Source: a virus
DNA length: 38,188 bases
IMG/VR virus record: IMGVR_UViG_3300010148_000037
Location: 1 to 38,188 of that record
Direction: 5' to 3' (one strand)
In this document: piece by piece, positions 9,701 through 15,416 of the stretch
Numbering within the stretch: the first letter of the stretch is position 1
Layout of the letters: each line of letters begins with the position of its first letter
Notes under the pieces: model-generated
The model's input: the letters and a program-made list of their open reading frames with translations, nothing else
Told to the model about the DNA's origin: nothing
Database searches by the model: none
Position numbers and translations under genes: made by a program

Positions 9701-11534
9701 CCTGATAATCAACATTAACTGAAGATAAATCAGTTGTACCAATAGATCTATTAATAAGTTTTATTGAAGTACCACTATACCAAGATGGTAAAGTAGTAAC
9801 TGGATTTCCAGCTACTAAATCACTTCTTAACTGAGTTTCACTTGCTGCAAAAGCTAATTTAAACCTTGTTAAGCTTGGTGAAGCTAACCTAATAGTTAGG
9901 CTATCTACTTGCTCGTCTTCTAAAAATAATCTAACGCTTGTTAGGGTAAGGGTATCAGAAGATGTGAAATCTTTATCAAACTGTAAAAATATAACAGAAG
10001 AATTGTTAGGGTCGTTTATAAATATACTATGAGACCCGTCAGCACTTATTGTACCAAAGGTGTCATTACCTACATTAACAGTAAAACTATTACCAGATGG
10101 TAATCCTGATATAGTTAAATCTAACTTAAAGTTTTTACCCTCTATTATATTTGCGTTAAGAACATAAGTATTTATAGCTTTTACATCAACACCACTAAAA
10201 GTTAAAGTACCCTCACTAATACTAAATCCATCTCCCTCTGAAACCTCCTCACTATTGAAATAAAACTCTAACTGAGAATAACTAACACTATCTGGGTTAT
10301 TTCTACCTGCAACAGAGGCTTTACCACCAAGGCTTGTAGTTTTAACAAAGTTAGTTGTAATACTTGATAAATCAGTAGTACTACCATTAGTACCCTCTAT
10401 TATTACCTCTCCAAACTTATCATTAGATATAGCGTCATCAAAAAATTGAGATATACTATCTTGAGATGAACCAAACTGAAACTCACCACCACTGTCAAAT
10501 TTATCAGTTGACTCAGTTAAATTTAAAACTTCTGTTATAATATAATCATCAACAGATAGTCCATCTCCACTAGTTTGATCATAAGAATATATATTAACAC
10601 CACCAGTTGTAACTTCATCTGTATTAGGGTTAGTAACCTCAGGATCACCAGGATAAATTTCTGGTTGTTCTCCCTCAATAACTAAGTCTATTATACCTCC
10701 TCCTAAAACACTAACCGCAGGACCAGGACCAAATGAGGTCCCGTCATCATCTACATTAGTGTCATCGTTAGACTGAGAAAAACCATTAGAACTAGCAATA
10801 AAAATACTGTCTCCAATGTAATAACTTAAAGTAGCAGTATCGTAGAATAAACTACCATAATCCTCATTTAAAACATATAGTAAGTCAGGATAAGATTCAT
10901 TTGTATAAGACCCACTTTCCAAGACCAGGCTAAATTCACCACCAGGTTGAGTAGATGTAAATGTTACTCCAAATATATTTGAACCATCAAATACATCACC
11001 AGGAAGAAAATCTACTGAAGCAGTTATATTTAAACTAAGACCTGTGTTAATATCTACTACACTAAAAGAAGAAAGCGGACCTCCTGGACCAAATTTTTCA
11101 TAAAGTATATTTGAAGTAGAAGTTAATTGAGTATTACCATACCAAGAAGTAAAAGATGTATCTATAAAAACAGGATCACTTGATTCGCTAGTTTCATATC
11201 CTAGTGTAAAACTAGACTGATTGTTTATTGATTCTGTTCCTAAAAAAAATATAGTTTGAGATAAGAGTATAAGTTCAGGCTCAACATTTTCTATACTAAT
11301 ATTTGTACCATTAACACCTATACCTGATTCTACATTTACATACTGATTACTTTCAGTAATAAAATTATAAGGTACTAGCGTGTTACCTTCTATATTTTCA
11401 ACAGATCCTGCTGTAGAATCTGATGATGATACAGTTCTTATATTTAAAGCATCTCTGTAATCACCCTGTTTGATCAAGCGAGGATCAGAATCTTTATCCA
11501 TCCCACCTGTAAAAACTTTCTTATCTTGTGCCAT
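756..11534 (-). CDS. Giant (3592 aa) phage tail/stabilization-type protein with large internal insertion
   Basis: The N-terminus (GGMDKDSDPRLIKQGDYRDALNIR, here split as GGMDKDSDPRL + IKQGDYRDALNIR) is the hallmark of a large phage structural family often labelled tail or phage stabilization protein. In that family the opening normally runs directly into a core with a GSYED...IYYFVHD segment and a YFTDNFNRPRKINVE segment. Here that core only resumes near residue 1865. In between lie beta-rich Ser/Thr/Asp segments (about 60-600), a long coiled coil (about 605-1180) with repeats such as EDGITQADVDA and EDGITQANIDA, a beta-sandwich-like module (about 1180-1370) and a second helical region (about 1380-1500). 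The C-terminal third resembles the usual hub, ending LSNR. It follows the gp4-like connector gene by 6 bp, which fits a tail hub or muzzle role. Family assignment is from remembered motifs; the role of the insertion is inferred. Confidence 0.75.
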   Translation of the reverse strand: MAQDKKVFTGGMDKDSDPRLIKQGDYRDALNIRTVSSSDSTAGSVENIEGNTLVPYNFITESNQYVNVESGIGVNGTNISIENVEPELILLSQTIFFLGTESINNQSSFTLGYETSESSDPVFIDTSFTSWYGNTQLTSTSNILYEKFGPGGPLSSFSVVDINTGLSLNITASVDFLPGDVFDGSNIFGVTFTSTQPGGEFSLVLESGSYTNESYPDLLYVLNEDYGSLFYDTATLSYYIGDSIFIASSNGFSQSNDDTNVDDDGTSFGPGPAVSVLGGGIIDLVIEGEQPEIYPGDPEVTNPNTDEVTTGGVNIYSYDQTSGDGLSVDDYIITEVLNLTESTDKFDSGGEFQFGSSQDSISQFFDDAISNDKFGEVIIEGTNGSTTDLSSITTNFVKTTSLGGKASVAGRNNPDSVSYSQLEFYFNSEEVSEGDGFSISEGTLTFSGVDVKAINTYVLNANIIEGKNFKLDLTISGLPSGNSFTVNVGNDTFGTISADGSHSIFINDPNNSSVIFLQFDKDFTSSDTLTLTSVRLFLEDEQVDSLTIRLASPSLTRFKLAFAASETQLRSDLVAGNPVTTLPSWYSGTSIKLINRSIGTTDLSSVNVDYQELLLELDEANSRIRVLTAQLNSITSSYNAQIVKLQNQLDVANSNLAQVNIELANAVAFADRLQRENEVLLDAQRQLESIIANFIVEVSNPRPEELIDIYEGSIEGIHHALDLIAADLVNVSTTTLVNADLQATIDELTAENESLKIQLNDLEQQINVKDNTIVELNTQLTGLQNANDNLISDINILNNEIDNISDNFSSYEAAVGSELLNASDYLGETATLENLAALISNTLNVQSSNYEDQINGLQTALDDAQSLATQAEIDAAFTQGALSIDITSDNAAIVAAAYADGAASITPEDGITQADVDAVMAQAASFSQALAEVTSEFNILKDLYDAVLENQEDGITQANIDAIQIAADNAVAQAQAELDQALADKQAADDALSVAQGDLDDAQADLAQAQSDLAEAESDNDAAGVQLAENNITIADLQIQAAENEVTIASQTATIADQQAEIDQLELDVIQAFANGEASALANVEDVVSDNITEAYNEGAAAVVGIITGTTIDPSVFNDPSFDAASEASNFIEELQADLAVAQDNALVAQLQLLPVQIALFEAEQLNNSLQETIDTFNATVGLSFVEIVPDPLLNSGTFVQQGIPVEGYQQAFFSHSNGAIKFDDPSNQNFSQYFDIAQISEVTNVTIPASKVNYLRLVVNVPQNDLELMGILPGTASGLEFHLVSGDDDNQYGANYPAVFKNDQGNSPAINPGQTGTFTLSVVDPYIGPDIVNARYIIKVKGTDFNTNFVPPDNFTAGITIDSISISYVDSVSGLTQGFVANLKDLFQEQAESAESVNEAIEDSITDLSSDFDVISSQIQDYTNLLNRFNAISDELQTSINNSIQELALTSTIDQGYIDGVTLAFENNQATLNEDIIALSDLQTYLLGQVYSLPADDLNPEGFLFDVNLNRATACYNLYEFFLPTGIDYSTSSAAAMNNYAYTLVLKNSNVFPGEEYTFGKVVQAEHISQQYRKNLQGTQGFWSSDEAHDGAPFQNIVKTIIKDYHLYTYSEESSVDSMFKGYAGVSDRHDPNTGYLLNPGSYGYQVPFGDENIEIQVDFDFGFGVDYTNYASFAEGGITNDISWAASANNDNQFMIKVLDNRDGWELYLDTYTALGELYNTQLLSNSQSFSSLNSINILDYSNGGDGMHSYKDNTVGDASNTNQIESDAKVDISVLSTNLNSQNRSIPQPQQSGTAENFVRAASSDNYSAYNLDAPSTVPSSNSDIIVNKSVDKKPIITRGVRRYVYNSILEKNKSISLASEDFVCIGSYEDKPLSRIYYFVHDTSVNNFDCILEYDLILDNIKTVYQDGRLGSNGDVETVLNFDKFNSITGVSKVDDILYFTDNFNRPRKINVELGKKNEENINNAIKIEDVFFPGGFDKSAFLSFEDQKIRSLKVGDNVFYQKKPSVSQIEDINQVQFNGWSEVIGIVRRISNDPLTGFTFNVTSGSNTITASQSILSNNTLAKGEFIGIMDNDNFARFFKVTNINATTITVETPPNFTAPAAKPLNILVNDIETSIGAILTNCPFENSGVALGILMHADPDDAYSPLISFGGYHDKVKYLDAIKHQPELRPQTELKIDSSSSKNNILDNLFQFKYRYTHYDNENTSYSGISDIQPDKVFSKNVPIKVDDYSNIKNVIDVEYFDTISDVKKIEIVARTGNDGEFVLVDTVQNNFTSYLKKIKNDVISDPAFHFDVPKSIIKFKNNGVYPFVDKADSNKLFDSVPKLAKAQTILSNNRIAYGNVVEGFDNTPMVVESEFLNEDSSVVETSTSQVGVFFDSSASNSVPTLTIGSGNDDTNSAAESSGLADAIQGVFGNSSWDSNSSASCTVSFFIDLSGISLNDSSSQFIDINLGWGVKRKPEAFANPMKRAGTLLMSVDITGASTINQARERIIDQFNQDQFEGGASLTSSNYDQANDSGLLSLTLTVSGVNMIKVKWICKTNGSNNEDSGVFTGWQNSFDGFVLTRTKNDVVFTSGSASSNSFKNGAFHDFGVAYFDETNRCSFVNVAPDFGSGVELQEGFGTESVFPNLNGTRCYNPFVTEDNILPGQVSSISFDIYNKPPRWATHYQMLYAGNTSVAEFVQITIADAIIGDGSDTQIYLSINSLKAENLGYIDSSGALIDFDATKGDRIRFISCKVGDDRKLFREYLDFEITGFDFHDSDNPISSTENGSGFYVRIADPESTSITIEDGESVSIAHSGFNLATSGYNKLIAEIYRPKLNQEQENLVYYEIGDKIEIGNPGKGNRYHSGQINQVPDYFYDKDVNTEVSLIPAKVTLDGGDVYVKFRRMFTSTSSGDVLENTESFACEDYFLNDFHRTNHYDKGRINVVNNNSKERRLKASVFFSEPHVSTGAINGLSNFNLANTPYFDYNKDFGSIQYLSNQNNDLIIFHESKVGRVLVGKDILNTASGEGLVSLSNNIISDYSIVYSGQYGCSLNPESIVKQGNVFYFTDIQRGSVLRLSNDGITVISEYGMKDYFRDLGELYLKYNPAYNKFHSVSEYASDLQFSSSIVAGYDPKYNEYIVTFHSIIGNKSASHTSESYVWSDSISTWDNITSKPENAFDDKVVIFNPVTVAFSEESNRWTSFYSYIPDYYCKVNRQLVTFKQGRLYRHNDSDKYSRSNQYYNKFYGNNNLSYIDFVFNAEPSSVKTYNALSLESDTKFITGLFSNMGQYYGGYDEVITTNIAFKKVNGTCSINSDGSPFEIIGINTKFYEDVSPGDLIKVIGISSEEYHIVSRIVSNTLIIVKDKVNVGLKNNTMLVIDYKSKEGIQYADIPFCESSVDSKIVKNNFGDGSDIQGVGVVLGLDDDKKNLSINTNLSNSNLNKVIKLSEMVNGARYVIVNLLDGEDTLITSSDSSYLPGQASVGDVITYNGTNTSGNSLVMSANLSLYIKKLNGDTVFLGYPYQIKSGTFNEKSANKILIAGSYDYDTSFDGGFLFMTKTGSIEGERMKGSYMRTILATNSNQSKNKFNLYAANADVDKSELSNR

Positions 11535-11540
11535 TGTAAA

Positions 11541-12737
11541 TTATATCTTAGGAGATTGTTTAAATGCTTTTCTAGAAATTTGCATAGCAGCTTCTTTATT
11601 AAAGCTCATCATTCTAGCCCTAGCTAATCTTTTCTCGTTGTAATATGCTCTCTTAGCCATTTGTTTTTCGTTAGCAGGAACACCACGCTTTCTTTGAATA
11701 TATTTGTAATATATATAACATCTAAGAGCTTCTTCACAAAATTTGTGAACTCTAGGTCCTGATCCTTTAGAACCTTTTTGAATTAATTCAATTGGTGTTA
11801 TTAAAACTTTAATATTTGTTGTACCACCGATAGTTTGACTTGTATTAATATCAAGAAATGTTTTAGAAAGACTAGCAGGATCTACACCTATGTTTTTATA
11901 TGTTAAAATAACTTCATTCGAATTTGTATTTTGAGATGCTTTTATTTTAGTGTCTCTAGCAGATATAGCTAAATCAGGATAGCCTTCATTTATTATGGTA
12001 GAAAATTTTTCTGCTATAGTCTCAGAAGAATCATTTTCTGAAAACTTAATAATATAACCAGCACTATCGTTTGCACTTGTAGTTAGCTCTGAAGTCTTAA
12101 AAACAAAAGTGTAAGCAGCAAATGTAGTATCAGGTATTGGGATTTTTAGTAAAGCTCCGTTACGAATTTGATTACCTGACAAACCAGCAGAATTAAACGT
12201 AAGCTTTATGACATGATCTCTTGGTTGAGTAGAACCTATACCATCAGAAATATATTCTATAAATATTTTTTTACCAGCAAGGTCTGAAGAAAAGTTTATA
12301 GTGTTATCATTTCTGTTTAGTCTATAATATCCCAAGGAATTTTGACCACCTCCTACACCGTATTTTCTACCCATGTCAGTATGAAAATATGGATTGTTCT
12401 CATCATAAGGATCTTCGCTTATCTGTGAATTTACAGTTGCATCTAAAGATAGATTATCCTTATAACCTAAAGAAACAAACTCATCAGCACTGTTTTTATA
12501 ACCAATTTTTAACATTTTAACAAAATCATCAGGTAAAGTAATATTTAACTTACTTGAACTAACAATTTCTTCTATTGTTTTTACCTCTTGTTCTGCGTCA
12601 AACTTAAGCTCTCTTAATCCTTGTAATGCTAATAATCTTAATTGATAGATTTGTGCGTCTTTATCATAAGACGTATCATCCATCATTAATTGAAAGTCAT
12701 TTACGACCTCATCTATACTTGTGTAATCTATTGCCAT
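11541..12737 (-). CDS. P22 gp4-like head-tail connector (tail tubular) protein with inserted domain
   Basis: The 398-aa product has an N-terminal helical part (MAIDYTSIDEVVNDFQLMMD...LRLLALQGLRELKFD), a middle beta part ending in KKIFIEYISDG (about 157-166), and a C-terminal helical part (VHKFCEEALRCYIYYKYI about 320-337, then ANEKQMAKRAYYNEKRLARAR). These are features of the gp4-like connector/adaptor proteins that form a ring under the portal. In known relatives the EYLSDG segment is followed almost directly by the VHKFAEEAL helix. Here about 147 residues (about 171-318) with beta-sandwich character separate them, apparently an added surface domain. It lies between the 241-aa virion gene (2-bp gap) and the giant tail gene (6-bp gap), in one transcription unit. 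Confidence 0.7.
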   Translation of the reverse strand: MAIDYTSIDEVVNDFQLMMDDTSYDKDAQIYQLRLLALQGLRELKFDAEQEVKTIEEIVSSSKLNITLPDDFVKMLKIGYKNSADEFVSLGYKDNLSLDATVNSQISEDPYDENNPYFHTDMGRKYGVGGGQNSLGYYRLNRNDNTINFSSDLAGKKIFIEYISDGIGSTQPRDHVIKLTFNSAGLSGNQIRNGALLKIPIPDTTFAAYTFVFKTSELTTSANDSAGYIIKFSENDSSETIAEKFSTIINEGYPDLAISARDTKIKASQNTNSNEVILTYKNIGVDPASLSKTFLDINTSQTIGGTTNIKVLITPIELIQKGSKGSGPRVHKFCEEALRCYIYYKYIQRKRGVPANEKQMAKRAYYNEKRLARARMMSFNKEAAMQISRKAFKQSPKI

Positions 12738-12739
12738 AA

Positions 12740-13465
12740 TTAACTATCTGCTTTTAATTCACTTGCCTGTGCGTACTGAACAACATCAGCCTCTCTAATT
12801 GAAACCCCTAAATATTCTAATATTTTTACTACAATCTCTCCATGACATCTACTAGATATTTGAAATTCAGTTGATGATGAAGAATCATGAACAGGCTTAC
12901 CTGCTACAGTAACATAACTCCATTTTGGTGTATTAGTATTTCTGTAGTGGTAAATTATAACTTTATCTATACTTTCAGGAAATACACTAAACACCTTTGA
13001 TGTACCGCCATCTGCTCCAAGTAAAGCTACAGGATATTCTATAGATGGCTTAACCAAACTACTTCTAAGTATTTGACTTATATCTTTTGGCTCTACAATA
13101 TCTACAGGAATGTGATGTGAAATATCGTGATGTTCATCCGCATGAATAAACATGGATTCTACATAATCAGAAACTACACTCACAGTACTTCCCATGTATG
13201 GTACCGTTGTACTATTCGTATTTACATCAGCTCTATTTAAAAAGGTAGATATATCTTGTCTTGACAGCTCTGGAGATAAATTTTCTGCGTATAATCCTTG
13301 AGATTTTCTTGTAGGTGATTTTTGTTTTACTATAGAAAGTCTTTTATTGTACAGCTCATGTTCAGCTTGCTTTGCTAAAAGGTTGAAGTCAGATGGACTT
13401 ATAAACCCTCTCTGCTCCTTATTTGCAAATATCTGAACTAGCTTATATACTTCATCAATCGTCAT
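12740..13465 (-). CDS. Conserved virion structural protein of the connector region
   Basis: The 241-aa product begins MTIDEVYKLVQIFANKEQRG followed by FISPSDFNLLAKQAEHELYN. This opening is typical of a conserved phage structural family next to the gp4-like connector; members keep an ANKEQxGxI(S/T)PxxFN motif. The remainder is mixed alpha/beta with no catalytic motif seen. It is the first gene after a terminator-promoter pair (hairpin 13523-13542, TTG-N18-TACTTTTG at 13488-13516) and is followed within 2 bp by the connector gene, so it probably opens a separate tail transcription unit. A ring or adaptor role is inferred from position, not from a recognised fold. Confidence 0.65.
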   Translation of the reverse strand: MTIDEVYKLVQIFANKEQRGFISPSDFNLLAKQAEHELYNKRLSIVKQKSPTRKSQGLYAENLSPELSRQDISTFLNRADVNTNSTTVPYMGSTVSVVSDYVESMFIHADEHHDISHHIPVDIVEPKDISQILRSSLVKPSIEYPVALLGADGGTSKVFSVFPESIDKVIIYHYRNTNTPKWSYVTVAGKPVHDSSSSTEFQISSRCHGEIVVKILEYLGVSIREADVVQYAQASELKADS

Positions 13466-13487
13466 TATTGTTTATTTTATTCCCTAG

Positions 13488-13516
13488 CAAAAGTACGAAA
13501 TAAATCCGTATATCAA
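13488..13516 (-). promoter_or_regulatory. Promoter for the tail gene unit (TTG-N18-TACTTTTG)
   Basis: On the minus strand TTG (13516-13514) is followed after 18 nt by TACTTTTG (13495-13488). Both elements and the spacing match the flavobacterial TTG-N17-23-TAnnTTTG consensus. It sits 22 bp upstream of the ATG at 13465. Its -33 element overlaps the T-tract of the preceding terminator, so an upstream unit ends and a new one begins at the same place. Confidence 0.6.
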
Positions 13517-13542
13517 AAAAAAGGGAGACCGTTAAGTCCCCC
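13515..13542 (-). terminator. Intrinsic terminator after the 293-aa gene
   Basis: The minus strand has a hairpin GGGGGAC-TTAACG-GTCTCCC (7 bp including one G-U pair, 6-nt loop; 13542-13523) followed directly by eight T (13522-13515). This is a standard Rho-independent terminator form, 25 nt past the stop of the 13567-14448 gene. Confidence 0.75.
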
Positions 13543-13566
13543 TTCTATATATATAGTCTTAATGTA

Positions 13567-14448
13567 TTATCCATTAAGGGCTTGTAGCCTACGTTCTATC
13601 TCAGCGTACACTTGTTCTCCTTCACCTTGAGAGCAAAAGTCTACCATTCTATCAATAGGTTTAGTTCCTATAGCAGGTACGCATATTGTATTACCTGAAG
13701 AAACCCAAGTTATACCTGTTTTTCTCATAGAAATAATATTAAAATCTTGAGCCATTAATAGTAACTGCTTCATTTCTGTCCTAGGGTCATTCATACCTGC
13801 CAAGAAAGCTGTAGGATTTTTTTCTGCTTGAATTTTCATATCCCAGCGAATTTCATCAGTACTTTTATTAGTATTAACACCTAATACTTTAGCATATCCT
13901 ACAAGCTCATTTAAAGGCATTTTAAGAGCAGATTGAACAGCATCCATAGTATCTGTTACTTTTGCTATTTTATCTTGAGCAGATTTTTCATCGTCCTTTA
14001 AATTAAACATAATATTTTTAGACTTAATCCTATTAGGATTACTACCGTTTGCATTGCAAGTGTCCAAATAAAGTTTTAAAGTTGGATTTGTGTGATCTAC
14101 AAAAAGATAACCATTATTAAAAGCTATAGGCTCTCTCATCTTTGCGTTCTCTGCTTGGTCATCTACAAATATAGATGTCTCTCCAGGGACGTATCTAATT
14201 TTTCTATTTTCTCCTTTTTCTGGATCAAATATAACATCCTCAGCCTTAAGTAAAGAAACTATAGGGTATTGAGGCATTTTAGTTTTTTGATTTACAGATT
14301 TAGAAACTAATTGATAAACAGAAGGTTTATACTCTTGTTTTCTATTAGTAAATTGAGGAGTGAATTTTTTTTCTACTACGGGAGCTTTAGCTTCAACCTT
14401 AGTAGACGTAGGAGGCGTAACAGCCTTACGTGTTTTTGTTGGTGTCAT
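13567..14448 (-). CDS. Conserved phage protein of unknown function in the capsid block
   Basis: The 293-aa product has a disordered Pro/Lys/Thr-rich N-terminus (about 1-50), then a mixed alpha/beta region (YPIVSLLKAEDVIFDPEKGE, IRYVPGETSIFVDD, YLFVDHTNPTLKLYLDTCN) and a helical C-terminal half ending EIERRLQALNG. I see no catalytic or metal-binding motif and do not recognise the fold. It lies between two intrinsic terminators, downstream of the two paralogous small virion genes and upstream of the connector genes, so a virion or assembly role is likely. The tail could bind nucleic acid, since the N-terminus is basic, but that is speculation. Confidence 0.6.
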   Translation of the reverse strand: MTPTKTRKAVTPPTSTKVEAKAPVVEKKFTPQFTNRKQEYKPSVYQLVSKSVNQKTKMPQYPIVSLLKAEDVIFDPEKGENRKIRYVPGETSIFVDDQAENAKMREPIAFNNGYLFVDHTNPTLKLYLDTCNANGSNPNRIKSKNIMFNLKDDEKSAQDKIAKVTDTMDAVQSALKMPLNELVGYAKVLGVNTNKSTDEIRWDMKIQAEKNPTAFLAGMNDPRTEMKQLLLMAQDFNIISMRKTGITWVSSGNTICVPAIGTKPIDRMVDFCSQGEGEQVYAEIERRLQALNG

Positions 14449-14483
14449 AATAATTATTTTCTAAAATTAACTTAAAGTTTTAT

Positions 14484-14508
14484 AAAAGGAAGGGGACAAG
14501 CCCCTTCC
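14484..14508 (-). terminator. Intrinsic terminator after the second paralogous virion gene
   Basis: The minus strand reads GGAAGGGG-CTTGT-CCCCTTCC (8-bp perfect stem, 5-nt loop; 14508-14488) followed by TTTTATAAAAC. It is strong and lies 21 nt past the stop of the 127-aa gene. The T-tract is short, so partial read-through into the 293-aa gene is plausible. Confidence 0.75.
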
Positions 14509-14528
14509 AGTAATATTATCAATAAACC

Positions 14529-14912
14529 TTATGCAGGCTCATCAACTAAAATGGTAATACTAGTGGTAAAATCACTACTTGGCATTAAATTAGCATCAGA
14601 AGCGTCAGCTAAAACAACGAATCCATTGTCTTTTCCAACAAACTTGTTGATTGCTTGAACTATTGCTTTTGCAGCAGATTTTATATTATTACTAGTACTT
14701 ATTACAAAACTAATTTTATCCTTACCACCTGAATCATTAGCTGTGTCTGTACCTGCAGATTGAAGTGCCTCAAACATAAGATCAAAATTCTTATCATCAG
14801 TAGACATAAGACCTTTAAATCTAGATATAGGATAACAAACTGAGTCAGGAGCTGTAGCACTGTCTGCATCAAATGCACCATCTGTAGCAGCCATTATATA
14901 TAACATTTTCAT
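14529..14912 (-). CDS. Small virion protein, paralog of the adjacent 138-aa protein
   Basis: The 127-aa product aligns by eye with its upstream neighbour. Shared features are an FDADSAT/FSADTAST segment, (CYPISRFKGL versus MYPVSSFLGF), a central helix with KxxxKAIxxxxNK, a DNGFVVLADA / DSGFIVIADN strand and a beta-strand C-terminus. It is about 11 residues shorter and starts MKMLYIMAATDG; an in-frame ATG two codons later is also possible. Its place directly after the major capsid gene suggests a head-decoration or capsid-associated role, perhaps a beta-sandwich, but no motif confirms this. It is closed off by a strong terminator hairpin. Confidence 0.6.
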   Translation of the reverse strand: MKMLYIMAATDGAFDADSATAPDSVCYPISRFKGLMSTDDKNFDLMFEALQSAGTDTANDSGGKDKISFVISTSNNIKSAAKAIVQAINKFVGKDNGFVVLADASDANLMPSSDFTTSITILVDEPA

Positions 14913-14937
14913 ATTTCTTTTTTTTTAAAAGTTAAAA

Positions 14938-15354
14938 TTAAGAAGCAGCTCTAATAGTTACAACAACGCTAGTTACATGCTCACTAACATACTCAGAAGA
15001 AGATCCGTCTGCACCTTCATTATCTGCAATAACAATAAAACCACTATCTCTAGATAAAGGTTCATTTAATTTATCTGTAATAGCTTTAATAACATCTTTT
15101 TGCTTATTAGCAGTCACAGTTAAAGCCATTAAATCAACGTCATCAGAAGTTGCTGAAGCTGTATCATTAACAGATCTCAGAAGAGGCTTAAATCTCATAT
15201 TTAAAACAACAGTGCTATCACTGGTGTCTACAGTATCAAATCCCAAGAAAGAAGATACAGGATACATAGCAACATCACCACTTCCAATGGTACTTGCAGT
15301 ATCTGCACTAAATGTTTCTTGAAAATAAAAGAATTTTTCGTGTATATCTATCAT
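14938..15354 (-). CDS. Small virion protein, first of a tandem paralogous pair
   Basis: The 138-aa product begins MIDIHEKFFYFQETFSADTA and ends HVTSVVVTIRAAS. It shares the (S/D)AD(T/S)A, M/CYPxSxF, KAI and DxGFxVxAD landmarks with the next gene and so looks like the product of a tandem duplication. It follows the major capsid gene after a hairpin terminator, a position where capsid decoration or head-completion proteins are common. The sequence is acidic, small and predicted beta-rich. Function beyond 'virion-associated' is inferred from position only. Confidence 0.6.
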   Translation of the reverse strand: MIDIHEKFFYFQETFSADTASTIGSGDVAMYPVSSFLGFDTVDTSDSTVVLNMRFKPLLRSVNDTASATSDDVDLMALTVTANKQKDVIKAITDKLNEPLSRDSGFIVIADNEGADGSSSEYVSEHVTSVVVTIRAAS

Positions 15355-15371
15355 AATATATATATTTTTTT

Positions 15372-15402
15372 TAAAAAGATTAGGAAGGGATTACTCCCTT
15401 CC
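15372..15402 (-). terminator. Hairpin after the major capsid gene
   Basis: The minus strand reads GGAAGGGA-GTAA-TCCCTTCC (8-bp perfect stem, 4-nt loop; 15402-15383) followed by TAATCTTTTT and more T residues. It lies 15 nt past the capsid stop. A leaky terminator here would give more capsid transcript than downstream transcript. Confidence 0.7.
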
Positions 15403-15416
15403 ATTATCTAGGTTAA

